Origin: a virus
IMG/VR virus record: IMGVR_UViG_3300037041_000924
Span: 1-43,698 of that record
Length of the DNA stretch: 43,698 bases
Reading direction: 5' to 3' (one strand)
Position numbers and translations under genes: made by a program. This document shows positions 7,048 to 14,772 of the stretch, piece after piece. Below the pieces are notes generated by a model. That model was given only the letters and a program-made list of their open reading frames with translations. It made no database searches and was not told where the DNA came from. Position 1 is the first letter of the stretch. Every line of letters begins with the position of its first letter.

Positions 7048-7496
7048 AACCCCTCCACATCCTCGCCATTGCCGCGCTGCTGGTGGCCTGTTCGCCGGAG
7101 CGCCGCCTGCAAAAGCTGTTGCGCGACAATCCCGAACTGAGCCGCGTGGATACCATCACGGTGACCGATACCGTATTCGTTCCCGGTGATACCCTGTGGC
7201 GGTCTGTGCTGCTGCGGGATACGGTCACCATCGAGAACGAGCGGCAGGTGGTCAAGGTGCAACGCATCCGCACGGGTTCGCCATGTGATACCGCAGCCAT
7301 TGCGCTGGACATTGAAGCCCGTGTAAAGCCGGACACCGTTTACAGCACCGTGACCGTAGAGGTGCCGCGTGTGGTGCCTTGCCCGCCCGATGCGAAGGTC
7401 CACAAGTGGTGGCGCACCGCTGCCCTTGTGCTTGGCGTGTTCAGCTTGGCGCTGTTCCTGCTTTACCGTTACCCACCTAATCGTTCACGCGAATGA
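7044..7496 (+). CDS. Unimolecular spanin-like lipoprotein
   Basis: 150 residues. A short signal peptide ends in the lipobox LVAC (C16 lipidated), which would anchor the N-terminus in the outer membrane. A soluble beta-strand-like stretch with repeated DTVxxxDTV motifs follows, then one transmembrane helix (about 127-143, ALVLGVFSLALFLLY) and a basic tail in the inner membrane. This topology, N-terminal lipoprotein plus C-terminal helix, defines u-spanins such as T1 gp11, which fuse the two membranes in the last step of lysis of Gram-negative cells. It lies apart from the holin and amidase genes. Assignment rests on topology, not sequence similarity. Confidence 0.65.
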   Translation: MKPLHILAIAALLVACSPERRLQKLLRDNPELSRVDTITVTDTVFVPGDTLWRSVLLRDTVTIENERQVVKVQRIRTGSPCDTAAIALDIEARVKPDTVYSTVTVEVPRVVPCPPDAKVHKWWRTAALVLGVFSLALFLLYRYPPNRSRE

Positions 7497-7585
7497 GCTT
7501 CCTGCGCTACGTCTTGAACCGCGCTGGCCTGCTGGCCTACATCGCCGAGGCCGTGGTAGTGCTTATCTTTGCCCTGTTCGTTTAG
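7493..7585 (+). CDS. 30-residue membrane peptide
   Basis: MSFLRYVLNRAGLLAYIAEA followed by VVVLIFALFV. The ATG overlaps the upstream stop (ATGA) and the frame ends just before a hairpin terminator, so it is the last gene of this operon. One amphipathic start and one transmembrane segment suggest an accessory lysis peptide, but this is only a guess. Confidence 0.5.
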   Translation: MSFLRYVLNRAGLLAYIAEAVVVLIFALFV

Positions 7586-7610
7586 TTGTTCCGTGTGTCA
7601 GTTGTTCGGC

Positions 7611-7634
7611 AGGGCCATCCTTCGGGGTGGCCTT
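7611..7634 (+). terminator. Hairpin with UUCG loop
   Basis: GGCCATCC and GGGTGGCC form a stem closed by TTCG, extended to ten pairs by A-T and G-T at the base. It follows the last gene of the operon by 25 bases. Confidence 0.65.
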
Positions 7635-7643
7635 GTCCGTTCC

Positions 7644-7704
7644 TAACCATTCGTCACATTTTTCCGTTGGGGTATTGCAGGTTCGGAAATTATCCCAATC
7701 TTTG
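7644..7704 (+). promoter_or_regulatory. Promoter with TAAC-N6-TCACA box
   Basis: TAACCATTCGTCACA (7644-7658), TATTG (7673-7677), 19-base spacer, AATCTTTG (7697-7704), then leader CCCATCAACGAACAACAACA up to the ATG at 7730. The layout matches the leftward promoter at 997-1057 almost base for base in the boxes. Confidence 0.7.
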
Positions 7705-7729
7705 ACCCATCAACGAACAACAACACGCC

Positions 7730-7996
7730 ATGAACACCTACACCAGCACCAGCAGCGAAACCACCACCGCTACCCGCAACAGCAAGAACGCAGGTTTTAC
7801 CTTCGCCGTATGGATGGCAAACACCGAAGCCAACGCCGCCCGCAACTGGTGGCTGGCCGGGCCGCGAGACATGAGCCTGCGCTGTACAAATTGGTTCAGC
7901 AGCATGAAAAGCGCGGAAAGCATCGCGAACAAGTACCGCAAGGATGGCTTCAGGGTTGAAATTCGCCCCGCCATTCAAACCACCGCCACCCCATGA
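7730..7996 (+). CDS. Small protein, unknown
   Basis: 88 residues with a Ser/Thr-rich start (MNTYTSTSSETTTATRNSK) and a basic, aromatic middle (ARNWWLAGPRDMSLRC). It is the first gene after a strong promoter with the shared CCCATCAAC leader, so it is probably expressed early and well. No family recognised. Confidence 0.65.
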   Translation: MNTYTSTSSETTTATRNSKNAGFTFAVWMANTEANAARNWWLAGPRDMSLRCTNWFSSMKSAESIANKYRKDGFRVEIRPAIQTTATP

Positions 7997-8037
7997 CCCC
8001 ATACCAAATCGCCAAGGCCACCGGAGCGAACATCTAA
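7993..8037 (+). pseudogene. 14-codon remnant resembling the start of a helix-turn-helix protein
   Basis: The ATG overlaps the upstream stop and reads MTPYQIAKATGANI, then stops. That is the usual opening of a Xre/Cro-type helix-turn-helix (TPYQIAKATG...), cut off before the recognition helix. It may be a truncated gene or a chance short frame. Confidence 0.3.
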
Positions 8038-8058
8038 CACCTAAACACCCAACACACC

Positions 8059-8445
8059 ATGAGCCACCGCCCCGCAGTACAGACAACCGCACTACCCACC
8101 GTGCCGCCCGCAAACTTCAACGAATGGGCTGAACACATCTATTCGTCCCTCCGCGAAGGATACCCAGACAAGTGGTGCAGCGCCACCGTTGACCGGGAAG
8201 ATAACTCCGTAGTATTCTACGACCAGGAAGGCGACGAAGTGCGCAGCGCAAGCCTTGACGCTATCATGGGGGACACCCGCGTAGAGGTGTTTGCAAAGGA
8301 CGGCAACGGACCTGCCGACTATTCGAGCGAATGGGTGAAGTGGTACAACCTTTCGACGGATATGTTCCGCGAGACGTGCGAAAATGCCGTGAAGGAATGG
8401 GCGAAGCACAAGAACCTTGACGTGGACAGCGTGGAGTTCTGCTGA
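8059..8445 (+). CDS. Acidic protein, unknown
   Basis: 128 residues, acidic, rich in Trp and Asp/Glu, with alternating strand and helix character. It is preceded by an A/C-rich leader (CACCCAACACACC) without Shine-Dalgarno. No family recognised. Confidence 0.65.
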   Translation: MSHRPAVQTTALPTVPPANFNEWAEHIYSSLREGYPDKWCSATVDREDNSVVFYDQEGDEVRSASLDAIMGDTRVEVFAKDGNGPADYSSEWVKWYNLSTDMFRETCENAVKEWAKHKNLDVDSVEFC

Positions 8446-8471
8446 ACCTAACGGTTACGCTACCGCGTTAC

Positions 8472-8522
8472 TAACGTCTCATCACAAACATTTGCACACG
8501 TCAGAACGAACCGCCATCTTTG
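8472..8522 (+). promoter_or_regulatory. Promoter with TAAC-N6-TCACA box
   Basis: TAACGTCTCATCACA (8472-8486), TTTG (8491-8494), a 20-base spacer and CATCTTTG (8515-8522), then the CCCATCAACGAACAACAACA leader. Third member of the shared promoter family. Confidence 0.65.
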
Positions 8523-8551
8523 GCCCATCAACGAACAACAACAACACGAAC

Positions 8552-8926
8552 ATGAGCAACACGAACGACAACTTTGGCCCGCTGTGGGCAAACTTCCGCG
8601 AACAGGTGGCACAGGCCCGAACCAAGCGGGAAGCAGTCTACACCTTCGACGAAGGTCCGTCAACGCAGCAGTTCGGCGGCAGGGTCAGCCTTGCTGGAGA
8701 CATTGACACACATCATGGTCGGCCATACATTACACTGAGTGTAGGGCGTGGATCTTGGGGAGGCCCTATGACTTGCCGAAAGTCCGACCTTATCGCCATC
8801 GCCGCGCAATGTATGGCCGTGGCGGAAGAGATGGAAAAGGCCGAACCTACGCCTGTCCATTTCGACGCAATGGCCCACGGGCATCTGATCACCGAACGCG
8901 CACCCTCTGACGACGAACAGCCATGA
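8552..8926 (+). CDS. Small protein, unknown
   Basis: 124 residues, MSNTNDNFGPLWANFREQV.... The ATG at 8552 follows the shared leader; an in-frame start 135 bases upstream would lie inside the promoter. The sequence has a central beta-rich part (GRPYITLSVGRGSWGG) and an acidic C-terminus. Stop overlaps the next start (ATGA). No family recognised. Confidence 0.65.
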   Translation: MSNTNDNFGPLWANFREQVAQARTKREAVYTFDEGPSTQQFGGRVSLAGDIDTHHGRPYITLSVGRGSWGGPMTCRKSDLIAIAAQCMAVAEEMEKAEPTPVHFDAMAHGHLITERAPSDDEQP

Positions 8927-9123
8927 GTGACGCACGATACCAAGTTCCGCACATCCACGCGGATAGCAGCTACTTGGAGTACCAAGAGGCGATGTATTGG
9001 GCCGAACGGGAGCGCATGGAACGCAAGCCGCACCGCCGATTGTGGCGTAAATTGCAGGCATTCGCGGACTGGTTTGATAACCGCTTCGGATGGTTCTTTT
9101 GCCCGCGCCGATACCCCAACTAA
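8923..9123 (+). CDS. Small basic/aromatic protein, unknown
   Basis: 66 residues with a basic helix (MERKPHRRLWRKLQAF) and a Trp/Phe-rich end. Coupled to the upstream gene by ATGA. A small GCCC-GAAA-GGGC hairpin (9133-9144) follows the stop. Function unknown. Confidence 0.6.
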   Translation: MSDARYQVPHIHADSSYLEYQEAMYWAERERMERKPHRRLWRKLQAFADWFDNRFGWFFCPRRYPN

Positions 9124-9160
9124 GTAACCCCGCCCGAAAGGGCATAACACCCAAAACAAG

Positions 9161-9736
9161 ATGAGTGATTTGATGATGAGCAACGAGAGCAGTAACAGAG
9201 AGTTCGACGTACACCCGGAAGGCACATTCGTAGCCGTCTGCCGTGACATCTACGTGGAGCGGAAGCCGAACCCTAAGTACCCCGGCATCAATATGTACGG
9301 GAAGCCTGAGCCGGAAATTAGCGTTCGGGTGGTCATGGAGTTCCTGACCGATGAGGCCATTGAGATCAACGGCGAGTTGTTGCCCCGTTTCCTGCGCACC
9401 AAGTTCAACCAGTCGTGGAACGAAAAGAGCGGTCTTCGCAAGTTCGTGACGCTGTGGAACCCCAAGGTCGGAAAGGCGGACAAGGCCGATCTTGATACGC
9501 TGGTGGGCCTTGGCGGATACCTGACGGTGACGCATACCAAAAGCACGGACGGGAAGGTGTACGCCAATATCACGGGCATTGCGCCGCCTCCCAAGGGTGC
9601 GACCATTCCGCTCATCCCTGCGGACTTCGTGCGTAACAATGGCAAGGCCGCGAACGCACAGGCAGCACCCGCGAAGGTGGCACCTGTTGCACCCGCACAG
9701 GTTCAAGATAGCGAAGGCGACCCGCTCCCCTTCTGA
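9161..9736 (+). CDS. Single-stranded DNA-binding-like protein
   Basis: 191 residues. A beta-rich N-terminal two thirds is followed by an Ala/Pro-rich linker (AAPAKVAPVAPAQ) and a terminal acidic, aromatic tip DSEGDPLPF. A flexible linker ending in an acidic PF tip is the hallmark of bacterial and phage SSBs, where it docks replication partners. The core itself is not a textbook OB-fold match by eye. It opens the replication gene cluster. An in-frame ATG at 9176 is an alternative start. Confidence 0.6.
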   Translation: MSDLMMSNESSNREFDVHPEGTFVAVCRDIYVERKPNPKYPGINMYGKPEPEISVRVVMEFLTDEAIEINGELLPRFLRTKFNQSWNEKSGLRKFVTLWNPKVGKADKADLDTLVGLGGYLTVTHTKSTDGKVYANITGIAPPPKGATIPLIPADFVRNNGKAANAQAAPAKVAPVAPAQVQDSEGDPLPF

Positions 9737-9942
9737 TGCACCTAAGTGATACGGCCACGGATGCGGAGGTGTGGAGCCTCATTTACCGCCTGCAAGGGGC
9801 AGACGGTCAACGCATATCATCCCGCACCGTGGCCGCTATTCACCGCATCATAGATCAAGCACAGCCGACGGACTTCCCGGACCTTGAAAGTCAGACAAGG
9901 CAGGCGGCATGGATACGGCAAAGGGCAGAACGCGATGAGTGA
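9736..9942 (+). CDS. Small helical protein, unknown
   Basis: 68 residues, helical and rich in Arg and Gln. The ATG shares one base with the upstream TGA (TGATG), and the end overlaps the next start at 9935. The tight coupling suggests a role with its replication neighbours. Confidence 0.6.
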   Translation: MHLSDTATDAEVWSLIYRLQGADGQRISSRTVAAIHRIIDQAQPTDFPDLESQTRQAAWIRQRAERDE

Positions 9943-10348
9943 ACACTTTGGACATTGGGACGGCAGGCGGCTGCGGGCTGAAACCTTCGCGGCGGATGTC
10001 AAGTCCTACCCCACCGGAACACCGTTACGCTTGTCCGTTGGGCCTGTGGTAAACCGCAAGTCAACGCCACAGAACCGATACCTTCATTTGCTGTTCCGCA
10101 TCGCCGCCAAGGAACTAAGCGCCTTGGGTACGCAGTGGACACCTGAGGAGGTCAAAAGCTATTGCAAGGGGGCGAAGCTGTACCCGATGGAAGATAGGAC
10201 GTTGCCAGGTGGCGAGTTGGTACAGGTGGCGAAGGACACGGCACCGATGGATAAGGAAGACACGGCTGCAACCATTGACAGGATACACGCGCACTTTGCG
10301 GAGTTGGGAATTATTTTGCCTCTGCCGGGCGAGCAGTTGGAATTGTGA
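9935..10348 (+). CDS. Putative recombination protein, NinB-like
   Basis: 137 residues. The segment STPQNRYLHLLFRIAAKELSA, then WTPEEVKSYCKGAKLYP, resembles the helical core of NinB/Orf-type recombination mediators and related Bacteroidota phage proteins, which load recombinases onto single strands. The match is by pattern only. Position after an SSB-like gene and before a helicase fits. Start chosen at 9935, overlapping the previous stop. Confidence 0.45.
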   Translation: MSEHFGHWDGRRLRAETFAADVKSYPTGTPLRLSVGPVVNRKSTPQNRYLHLLFRIAAKELSALGTQWTPEEVKSYCKGAKLYPMEDRTLPGGELVQVAKDTAPMDKEDTAATIDRIHAHFAELGIILPLPGEQLEL

Positions 10349-10379
10349 AAATGATGCCGTAACATTGCGGCCTCAACAT

Positions 10380-10486
10380 AGCGCCATAGTCCAAGGGTAG
10401 GACGTGGCATCGGTGACCACGCAAATATAAGTGCTGGGTTTATGAACTCCGGTGCCAAGGTGCGGGTTCGACCCCCGCTGGCGTTA
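10380..10486 (+). tRNA. tRNA-like element with a very long variable region
   Basis: AGCGCCA (10380-10386) pairs with TGGCGTT (10479-10485). D-arm GTCC-AAGGGTA-GGAC (10389-10403) and T-arm GCGGG-TTCGACC-CCCGC (10462-10478) are canonical. Between them, CGTGG/CCACG enclose CATCGGTGA, giving a nine-base loop or a seven-base loop with a C-A mismatch; CGG would be the anticodon (proline). A 40-base variable region contains a ten-pair hairpin (10431-10455). No CCA is encoded. It may be a genuine odd tRNA, a decayed one, or a tRNA-like RNA signal. Confidence 0.45.
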
Positions 10487-10504
10487 CAAACACTAACACG
10501 AACA

Positions 10505-11878
10505 ATGGAGTACGAACAGTTCTTAGAAGCGAAGCGGCACAGGCCAGCGAATTACGGCATAGAGCCGTCATGGATGCCGGATGGCCTATTCGACTATCAA
10601 CGCTATGTCACCGAATACGCTATCCGCAAAGGTCGGTGCGCGGTGTTCCTTGATACCGGATTGGGTAAGACCATTATCGAGATCACCACGGCGGTGAACT
10701 ACCGCGCCCACACTGGCAAGCCTACATTGATCTTGACCCCGTTGGCGGTAGCGTTTCAGTTTATCAAAGAGGCGCAGAAGTTCGGGGTAACGGACATCCA
10801 ATACAGCAAGGACGGCAAGCACGATGCCGGGATAGTGGTATGCAATTACGAACGACTTGACAAGTTCAGCGCTGATGACTTTGGGTGCGTTATCCTTGAC
10901 GAGAGCAGCATCCTAAAGAACTTTGACGGGGCTATCAAATCGCACGTCACGCAGTTCATGCGCAAGGTGCCATATCGTTACCTGTTCACGGCTACGCCAA
11001 GCCCGAACGACTTTATCGAGCTGGGTACAAGTTCTGAGGCGTTGGGGTACATGGGATATATGGACATGCTGGGCAAGTTCTTTGCGAACAATGAAAACAA
11101 CATCCGCCCTCAGGACATCGGCACGAAGTTCTATCTAAAGCCGCACGCCGTGGATGCGTTCTTTGAGTGGGTTAGCGGTTGGTCCATTTCGATGCGCAAG
11201 CCATCGGACCACGGTTTCAGCGACGAGCGCCACAAGCTACCCGAAAAACTGGTGAACCTTCACGCTGTGCGCAATGAAGATAACTGGATCATTGACGGTC
11301 AGATGCTGATGTTCAACATCGTGGCAAAGACCATGAGCGAGGTGCGGCAAGAGCAGAAGATGACGCAGCAAAAGCGATGTGAGCGGGCCTTTGAGTTGAC
11401 CGCTGGCCACGATTGTAGCGTCTACTGGTGCAACTTCAACGGCGAAGGCGACCTGCTGGAAGAGATGGACAAGGACGCGCGGCAGATTAGCGGTTCGATG
11501 GACATTGACGAAAAGGAGGAACTACTGTTAGCCTTTGCAAGTGGACAGATTAAGCGACTGATCACAAAGCCGAAGATTACCGCGTTCGGCCTGAACTGGC
11601 AGCACTGCGCCCACACGGTCTACTTCCCGACCTTTAGCTATGAGCAGTACTACCAAGCAATCCGCCGCTTTTGGAGGTTTGGGCAAACGCGCCCGGTGAC
11701 GGTGGACATCGTGCATAGCGATGGACAAAAGCGAGTTATCGAAGGGCTTACCAGTAAGTCCGCCAAGATGGATGAACTCTTTTCACGTCTTAACTCCAAG
11801 CTGAACGAATACCACGCGGACAACCGACCCCGCTTTGATGTGCCGGTAACCCTTCCTTCATTCCTTCAACACGCCTGA
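10505..11878 (+). CDS. Superfamily 2 helicase (SNF2/DEAD-like)
   Basis: 457 residues. Motif I is DTGLGKT (50-56), motif II LDESS (131-135), motif III TATPSP (162-167) and motif VI QAIRRFWRFGQ near the end, the arrangement of SNF2-like SF2 ATPases. The ATG at 10505 follows the leader ACTAACACGAACA seen before 1553. The DNA methyltransferase gene starts two bases after the stop, and such helicase-methylase pairs recur in phages of Bacteroidota. A role in opening or translocating on duplex DNA during replication, or with the methylase, is inferred. Confidence 0.85.
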   Translation: MEYEQFLEAKRHRPANYGIEPSWMPDGLFDYQRYVTEYAIRKGRCAVFLDTGLGKTIIEITTAVNYRAHTGKPTLILTPLAVAFQFIKEAQKFGVTDIQYSKDGKHDAGIVVCNYERLDKFSADDFGCVILDESSILKNFDGAIKSHVTQFMRKVPYRYLFTATPSPNDFIELGTSSEALGYMGYMDMLGKFFANNENNIRPQDIGTKFYLKPHAVDAFFEWVSGWSISMRKPSDHGFSDERHKLPEKLVNLHAVRNEDNWIIDGQMLMFNIVAKTMSEVRQEQKMTQQKRCERAFELTAGHDCSVYWCNFNGEGDLLEEMDKDARQISGSMDIDEKEELLLAFASGQIKRLITKPKITAFGLNWQHCAHTVYFPTFSYEQYYQAIRRFWRFGQTRPVTVDIVHSDGQKRVIEGLTSKSAKMDELFSRLNSKLNEYHADNRPRFDVPVTLPSFLQHA

Positions 11879-11880
11879 AC

Positions 11881-12897
11881 ATGGTAAAGCAACAACACGT
11901 AACAGAGGACTTTGCGTTGTACAATTCGGATTGCATGTACGTGCTGCCGACATTGCCGGACAAGTCTATCGACCTGAGCGTTTACAGCCCGCCGTTCTGT
12001 GGTCTGTACAATTACAGCAGTTCGGAGAATGACTTTAGCAACTGCGACACTTACGAGAAGTTCAGCGAGCAATATGAGTTCCTGGTGAAAGAAATTGCGC
12101 GGGTCACCAAGCCCGGACGCATTACGGCTGTGCATTGTCAGGACATTTGCGAGAACGTCACGGAAAACTTCCTGTATGACTTGCCGCACGCCATCATTGA
12201 GGCACACCTTCGCAACGGTTTCAAGTATTGCAACCGCATCACCATTTGGAAGGAACCGCTAAAGGTCCGCATCCGCACAATGGTTCGTTCACTGATGCAC
12301 AAGTTGATAGTAGAGGACAGCACGCAGAACTTTACCGCCATGCCGGACTATGTGCTGATCTTCAAGCGTGTAGGAAAGAACGAAGTGCCTGTTACCCATC
12401 CTAACGGCCTGACGCGCTACGCTGGTGACATGCCTTTGCTTCCCGCAATGGAAAAGCGGTACGGGCCTTGGGAGCATATCGTGGCCAAGTACAAGGACTG
12501 GAAAGACCAGCGCACGAACAAGCGTTCGCACATCATTTGGCAGCGGTATGCTTCGAGCGTATGGGATGACATCCGAAATGACAACGTGCTCCAATACAAA
12601 GAGGCACGCGAAGATGACGATGAAAAGCACGTTCACCCTTTGCAGCTTGACGTTATCGACCGGATTGTTGACCTTTACAGCAACCCAGGCGAAACGGTGC
12701 TGACCCCTTTCATGGGTGTAGGGTCGGAGGTTTACAGTCCCGTCAGCATGGGGCGCAAGGCCATCGGCATCGAACTCAAGGAAAGCTACTTTAAGCAAGC
12801 TATCCGAAACTTGGCCACGGTGAAAAGCCGCTTTGAGAATGAAAAGGAGTTGACCCTTTCGTTCGATGAACAACCCGAAGAAATAGAAGAGGCATGA
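11881..12897 (+). CDS. DNA methyltransferase, beta class (N4-C or N6-A)
   Basis: 338 residues. Catalytic motif IV YSPPF lies near the N-terminus (35-39) and the SAM-binding motif PFMGVGSEVY near residue 280, the order of the beta class (N6_N4_Mtase). SPPF/Y is commonest in N4-cytosine enzymes but not exclusive to them. No restriction endonuclease lies beside it, so it is an orphan methylase that probably protects phage DNA from host restriction. The HPLQLDVIDRIV segment preceding motif I is typical of the family. Its stop overlaps the next start (ATGA). Confidence 0.9.
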   Translation: MVKQQHVTEDFALYNSDCMYVLPTLPDKSIDLSVYSPPFCGLYNYSSSENDFSNCDTYEKFSEQYEFLVKEIARVTKPGRITAVHCQDICENVTENFLYDLPHAIIEAHLRNGFKYCNRITIWKEPLKVRIRTMVRSLMHKLIVEDSTQNFTAMPDYVLIFKRVGKNEVPVTHPNGLTRYAGDMPLLPAMEKRYGPWEHIVAKYKDWKDQRTNKRSHIIWQRYASSVWDDIRNDNVLQYKEAREDDDEKHVHPLQLDVIDRIVDLYSNPGETVLTPFMGVGSEVYSPVSMGRKAIGIELKESYFKQAIRNLATVKSRFENEKELTLSFDEQPEEIEEA

Positions 12898-13226
12898 GCG
12901 CGAACGAACTATACGAAGGAAACATTGACGGGATGTTGCGTGTTATCCATGATGTTTCATTTGAGCGCGGCAGGCAGCTACAAAAGTTCGGCGTTCAGAA
13001 TTGGGAGCCGCGCGATTGGCTGATGATACTTGCCGAAGAGGTGGGCGAGGCCAACCGCGAAGCATTGGAGGCCCGCTTTGCAAACCTGTTCCCCGAACAC
13101 TACACCGAAGACGCGCAGCGGATGCAACGACTACGGGCGGAGCTTATACAAGTCGCTGCCGTAGCCGTTGCCGCTGTGGAGAGTTTGGACAGAAACGAAC
13201 TGAAAGATGCAAACCCAACTATTTGA
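12894..13226 (+). CDS. MazG-like nucleotide pyrophosphohydrolase
   Basis: 110 residues, all helical. LAEEVGEANREAL supplies the E48-E49-xx-E52 metal-binding motif, and RAELIQVAAVAVAAVESLDR gives the second helix with E83. This is the pattern of all-alpha NTP-PPases (MazG/DUF550-like), which hydrolyse NTPs or dNTPs and in phages are thought to lower ppGpp or non-canonical nucleotides. The usual ExxD is ExxQ here, which also occurs in phage members. Coupled to the methylase. Confidence 0.75.
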   Translation: MSANELYEGNIDGMLRVIHDVSFERGRQLQKFGVQNWEPRDWLMILAEEVGEANREALEARFANLFPEHYTEDAQRMQRLRAELIQVAAVAVAAVESLDRNELKDANPTI

Positions 13227-13467
13227 AATGACGGACGAAGAGCGGGAGGAATGGCACAGCGAACGCATGTGCCGCGAAGGGGAAAAGCAAGCAGCACGGG
13301 ACTGGCGGGAATACAAAGTCCGCAAGCCCATCGAGAACGAAAAGCACCGCGCCAAGATGCTATCGGACTTTGAACAGTGGGCAAAAGGTGGCATCTTTGA
13401 CCCGAATGAATGTAGCTGCTGGCTGATCGGTGGCACGGATAAGATACCCGGTCAGTATTGGCCGTAA
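13207..13467 (+). CDS. Small charged protein, unknown
   Basis: 86 residues beginning MQTQLFEMTDEEREEWHSER, with a Cys-containing end (NECSCWLIGG). It overlaps the MazG-like gene by 20 bases; a start at the in-frame ATG 13228 would remove the overlap. No family recognised. Confidence 0.6.
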   Translation: MQTQLFEMTDEEREEWHSERMCREGEKQAARDWREYKVRKPIENEKHRAKMLSDFEQWAKGGIFDPNECSCWLIGGTDKIPGQYWP

Positions 13468-13480
13468 ACGAACAACGAAC

Positions 13481-14131
13481 ATGAACGCAGAGACAATAAT
13501 CGAAGCCGTACTAACGGTATGGAACAGGCGATACGACCAAGCCGTAACGATGGAAGATGTGAAATCACGGACACGGGTTAACTCCGTGCAGCAATGCAGG
13601 CTGCTATCGGTGTTCTGTATTCGCAGAATGACCCGAAAGACCACCATCGACATTGGCAAAATATTCAGTCGCGATCACAGCACGGTGGTACATTCGTGCA
13701 AGGTCATTCAAGGCCGTATTGATATGGGCTTTGAGGAGGCTCAGATAGTGAGCGAGGTGGTAGGGCTGTTGGGGGACATTGAAGATACTGACGGAGTTGT
13801 GGAGAACCCAGCACAGCGCAGCCTTTTGACAATGTACAAGGCAGCGCGTAGGCGTGCCAATGAACTCGACCTTGAGTTGATAACCCTTCGCGGAAAGGTG
13901 TCTGAACAGCGGAAGGAAATGGCCGAACTTCGCAATCTGAACGACCTGCTCAACGAAAAGCTGTACGGTTCGCAATATGTGCAGCCGAAGAACTGGACCA
14001 AGGAAGAGCGGCGAAAGTTGGCGGAGTGGAGAAGCCAAGGCATTGGGGCAAAGCAATTTGGCAAATCATCTGGCATGAGAACTGATGCGCCGAAGGTCAA
14101 TATATCCGGTGACAGAAACTTTGCAAGATGA
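13481..14131 (+). CDS. DnaA domain IV-like DNA-binding protein
   Basis: 216 residues. Residues about 25-80 resemble the C-terminal DNA-binding domain of DnaA, ending in its signature helix-turn-helix DIGKIFSRDHSTVVHSCK (57-74), where the RDHSTV core contacts DnaA boxes. The AAA+ ATPase part of DnaA is absent. A coiled coil (about 125-165) and a basic tail follow. It could bind the phage origin or compete for host DnaA sites. The ATG follows an A/C-rich leader and the stop overlaps the replisome organiser (ATGA), an operon pairing that supports a role in initiation. Confidence 0.8.
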   Translation: MNAETIIEAVLTVWNRRYDQAVTMEDVKSRTRVNSVQQCRLLSVFCIRRMTRKTTIDIGKIFSRDHSTVVHSCKVIQGRIDMGFEEAQIVSEVVGLLGDIEDTDGVVENPAQRSLLTMYKAARRRANELDLELITLRGKVSEQRKEMAELRNLNDLLNEKLYGSQYVQPKNWTKEERRKLAEWRSQGIGAKQFGKSSGMRTDAPKVNISGDRNFAR

Positions 14132-14772
14132 AACCGCGCCCCGCGTTCAGCATGTATGCAGCGGAGTTCTTCAGTGACACAGCCGCGCTATCGCAGGCGG
14201 AGGTGGGTGCGATGGTGCGTATCATGTGCCAGTATTGGCGGCATGGCAAGATGCCGGACAACCTGGAGGCATGGGCATTGGGTGAGGTTACTGACGCGGT
14301 GCGGCAGCACCTTGAAGTTGAGCGGGAGCGATTGGACGAACTACGCGCCGAATGTGATGCGTTGAGCGATGTGCGGTCTAAGGCAGCGCGGGAACGGTGG
14401 GAAAAGCCCGAACCCATGCCGAAGGTCAACCCGTTCACGGCTGAACTGTGGCCTACCTTTATCGACTGGTGGGAGGTGTATGCAAAGAAGGTGGACCGCG
14501 CGAAATGTGAACGCAAATGGGCGGCAATGACGCAAAAGGAACGGGAGCAGGCATACCGCCACACGGAGGCCTATGTGATAGCTACGCCTGAACTGCAATA
14601 CAGACGGCACCCGGCAACGTACTTGAACAACGCGAATTGGAACGATGAAGAACTCACACGACCACGAACGCAGGGAGGTGGTCAAGGCCACCGAAGCCTC
14701 ACTTTCGCCGAACGTGTTGCCGCCGCCGCTGGCATTACGCCCGACCGTGGCAATGGGCCTGACGCTGGATAA
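14128..14772 (+). CDS. Replisome organiser / replication initiation protein (DUF1376-like)
   Basis: 214 residues. The N-terminus (FSMYAAEFFSDTAALSQAE, then MVRIMCQYWRHG) fits the DUF1376/YdaU winged-helix domain found in phage replication proteins. The C-terminal half, WPTFIDWWEVYAKKV...HPATYLNNANW, fits the tail of lambda O-like and other helicase-recruiting proteins. It would bridge origin DNA and the host replicative helicase. It follows the DnaA-like gene with an ATGA overlap and overlaps the next gene by up to 128 bases. Confidence 0.7.
   Translation: MKPRPAFSMYAAEFFSDTAALSQAEVGAMVRIMCQYWRHGKMPDNLEAWALGEVTDAVRQHLEVERERLDELRAECDALSDVRSKAARERWEKPEPMPKVNPFTAELWPTFIDWWEVYAKKVDRAKCERKWAAMTQKEREQAYRHTEAYVIATPELQYRRHPATYLNNANWNDEELTRPRTQGGGQGHRSLTFAERVAAAAGITPDRGNGPDAG

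Noticed and set aside
7044-7496. Lipoprotein as a superinfection-exclusion factor
   Set aside because: The added C-terminal membrane helix fits a u-spanin better than a simple outer-membrane lipoprotein.
8660-9706. Leftward frame of 348 codons across three genes
   Set aside because: It crosses gene boundaries and the 9124-9160 intergenic leader, and has no recognisable domain.
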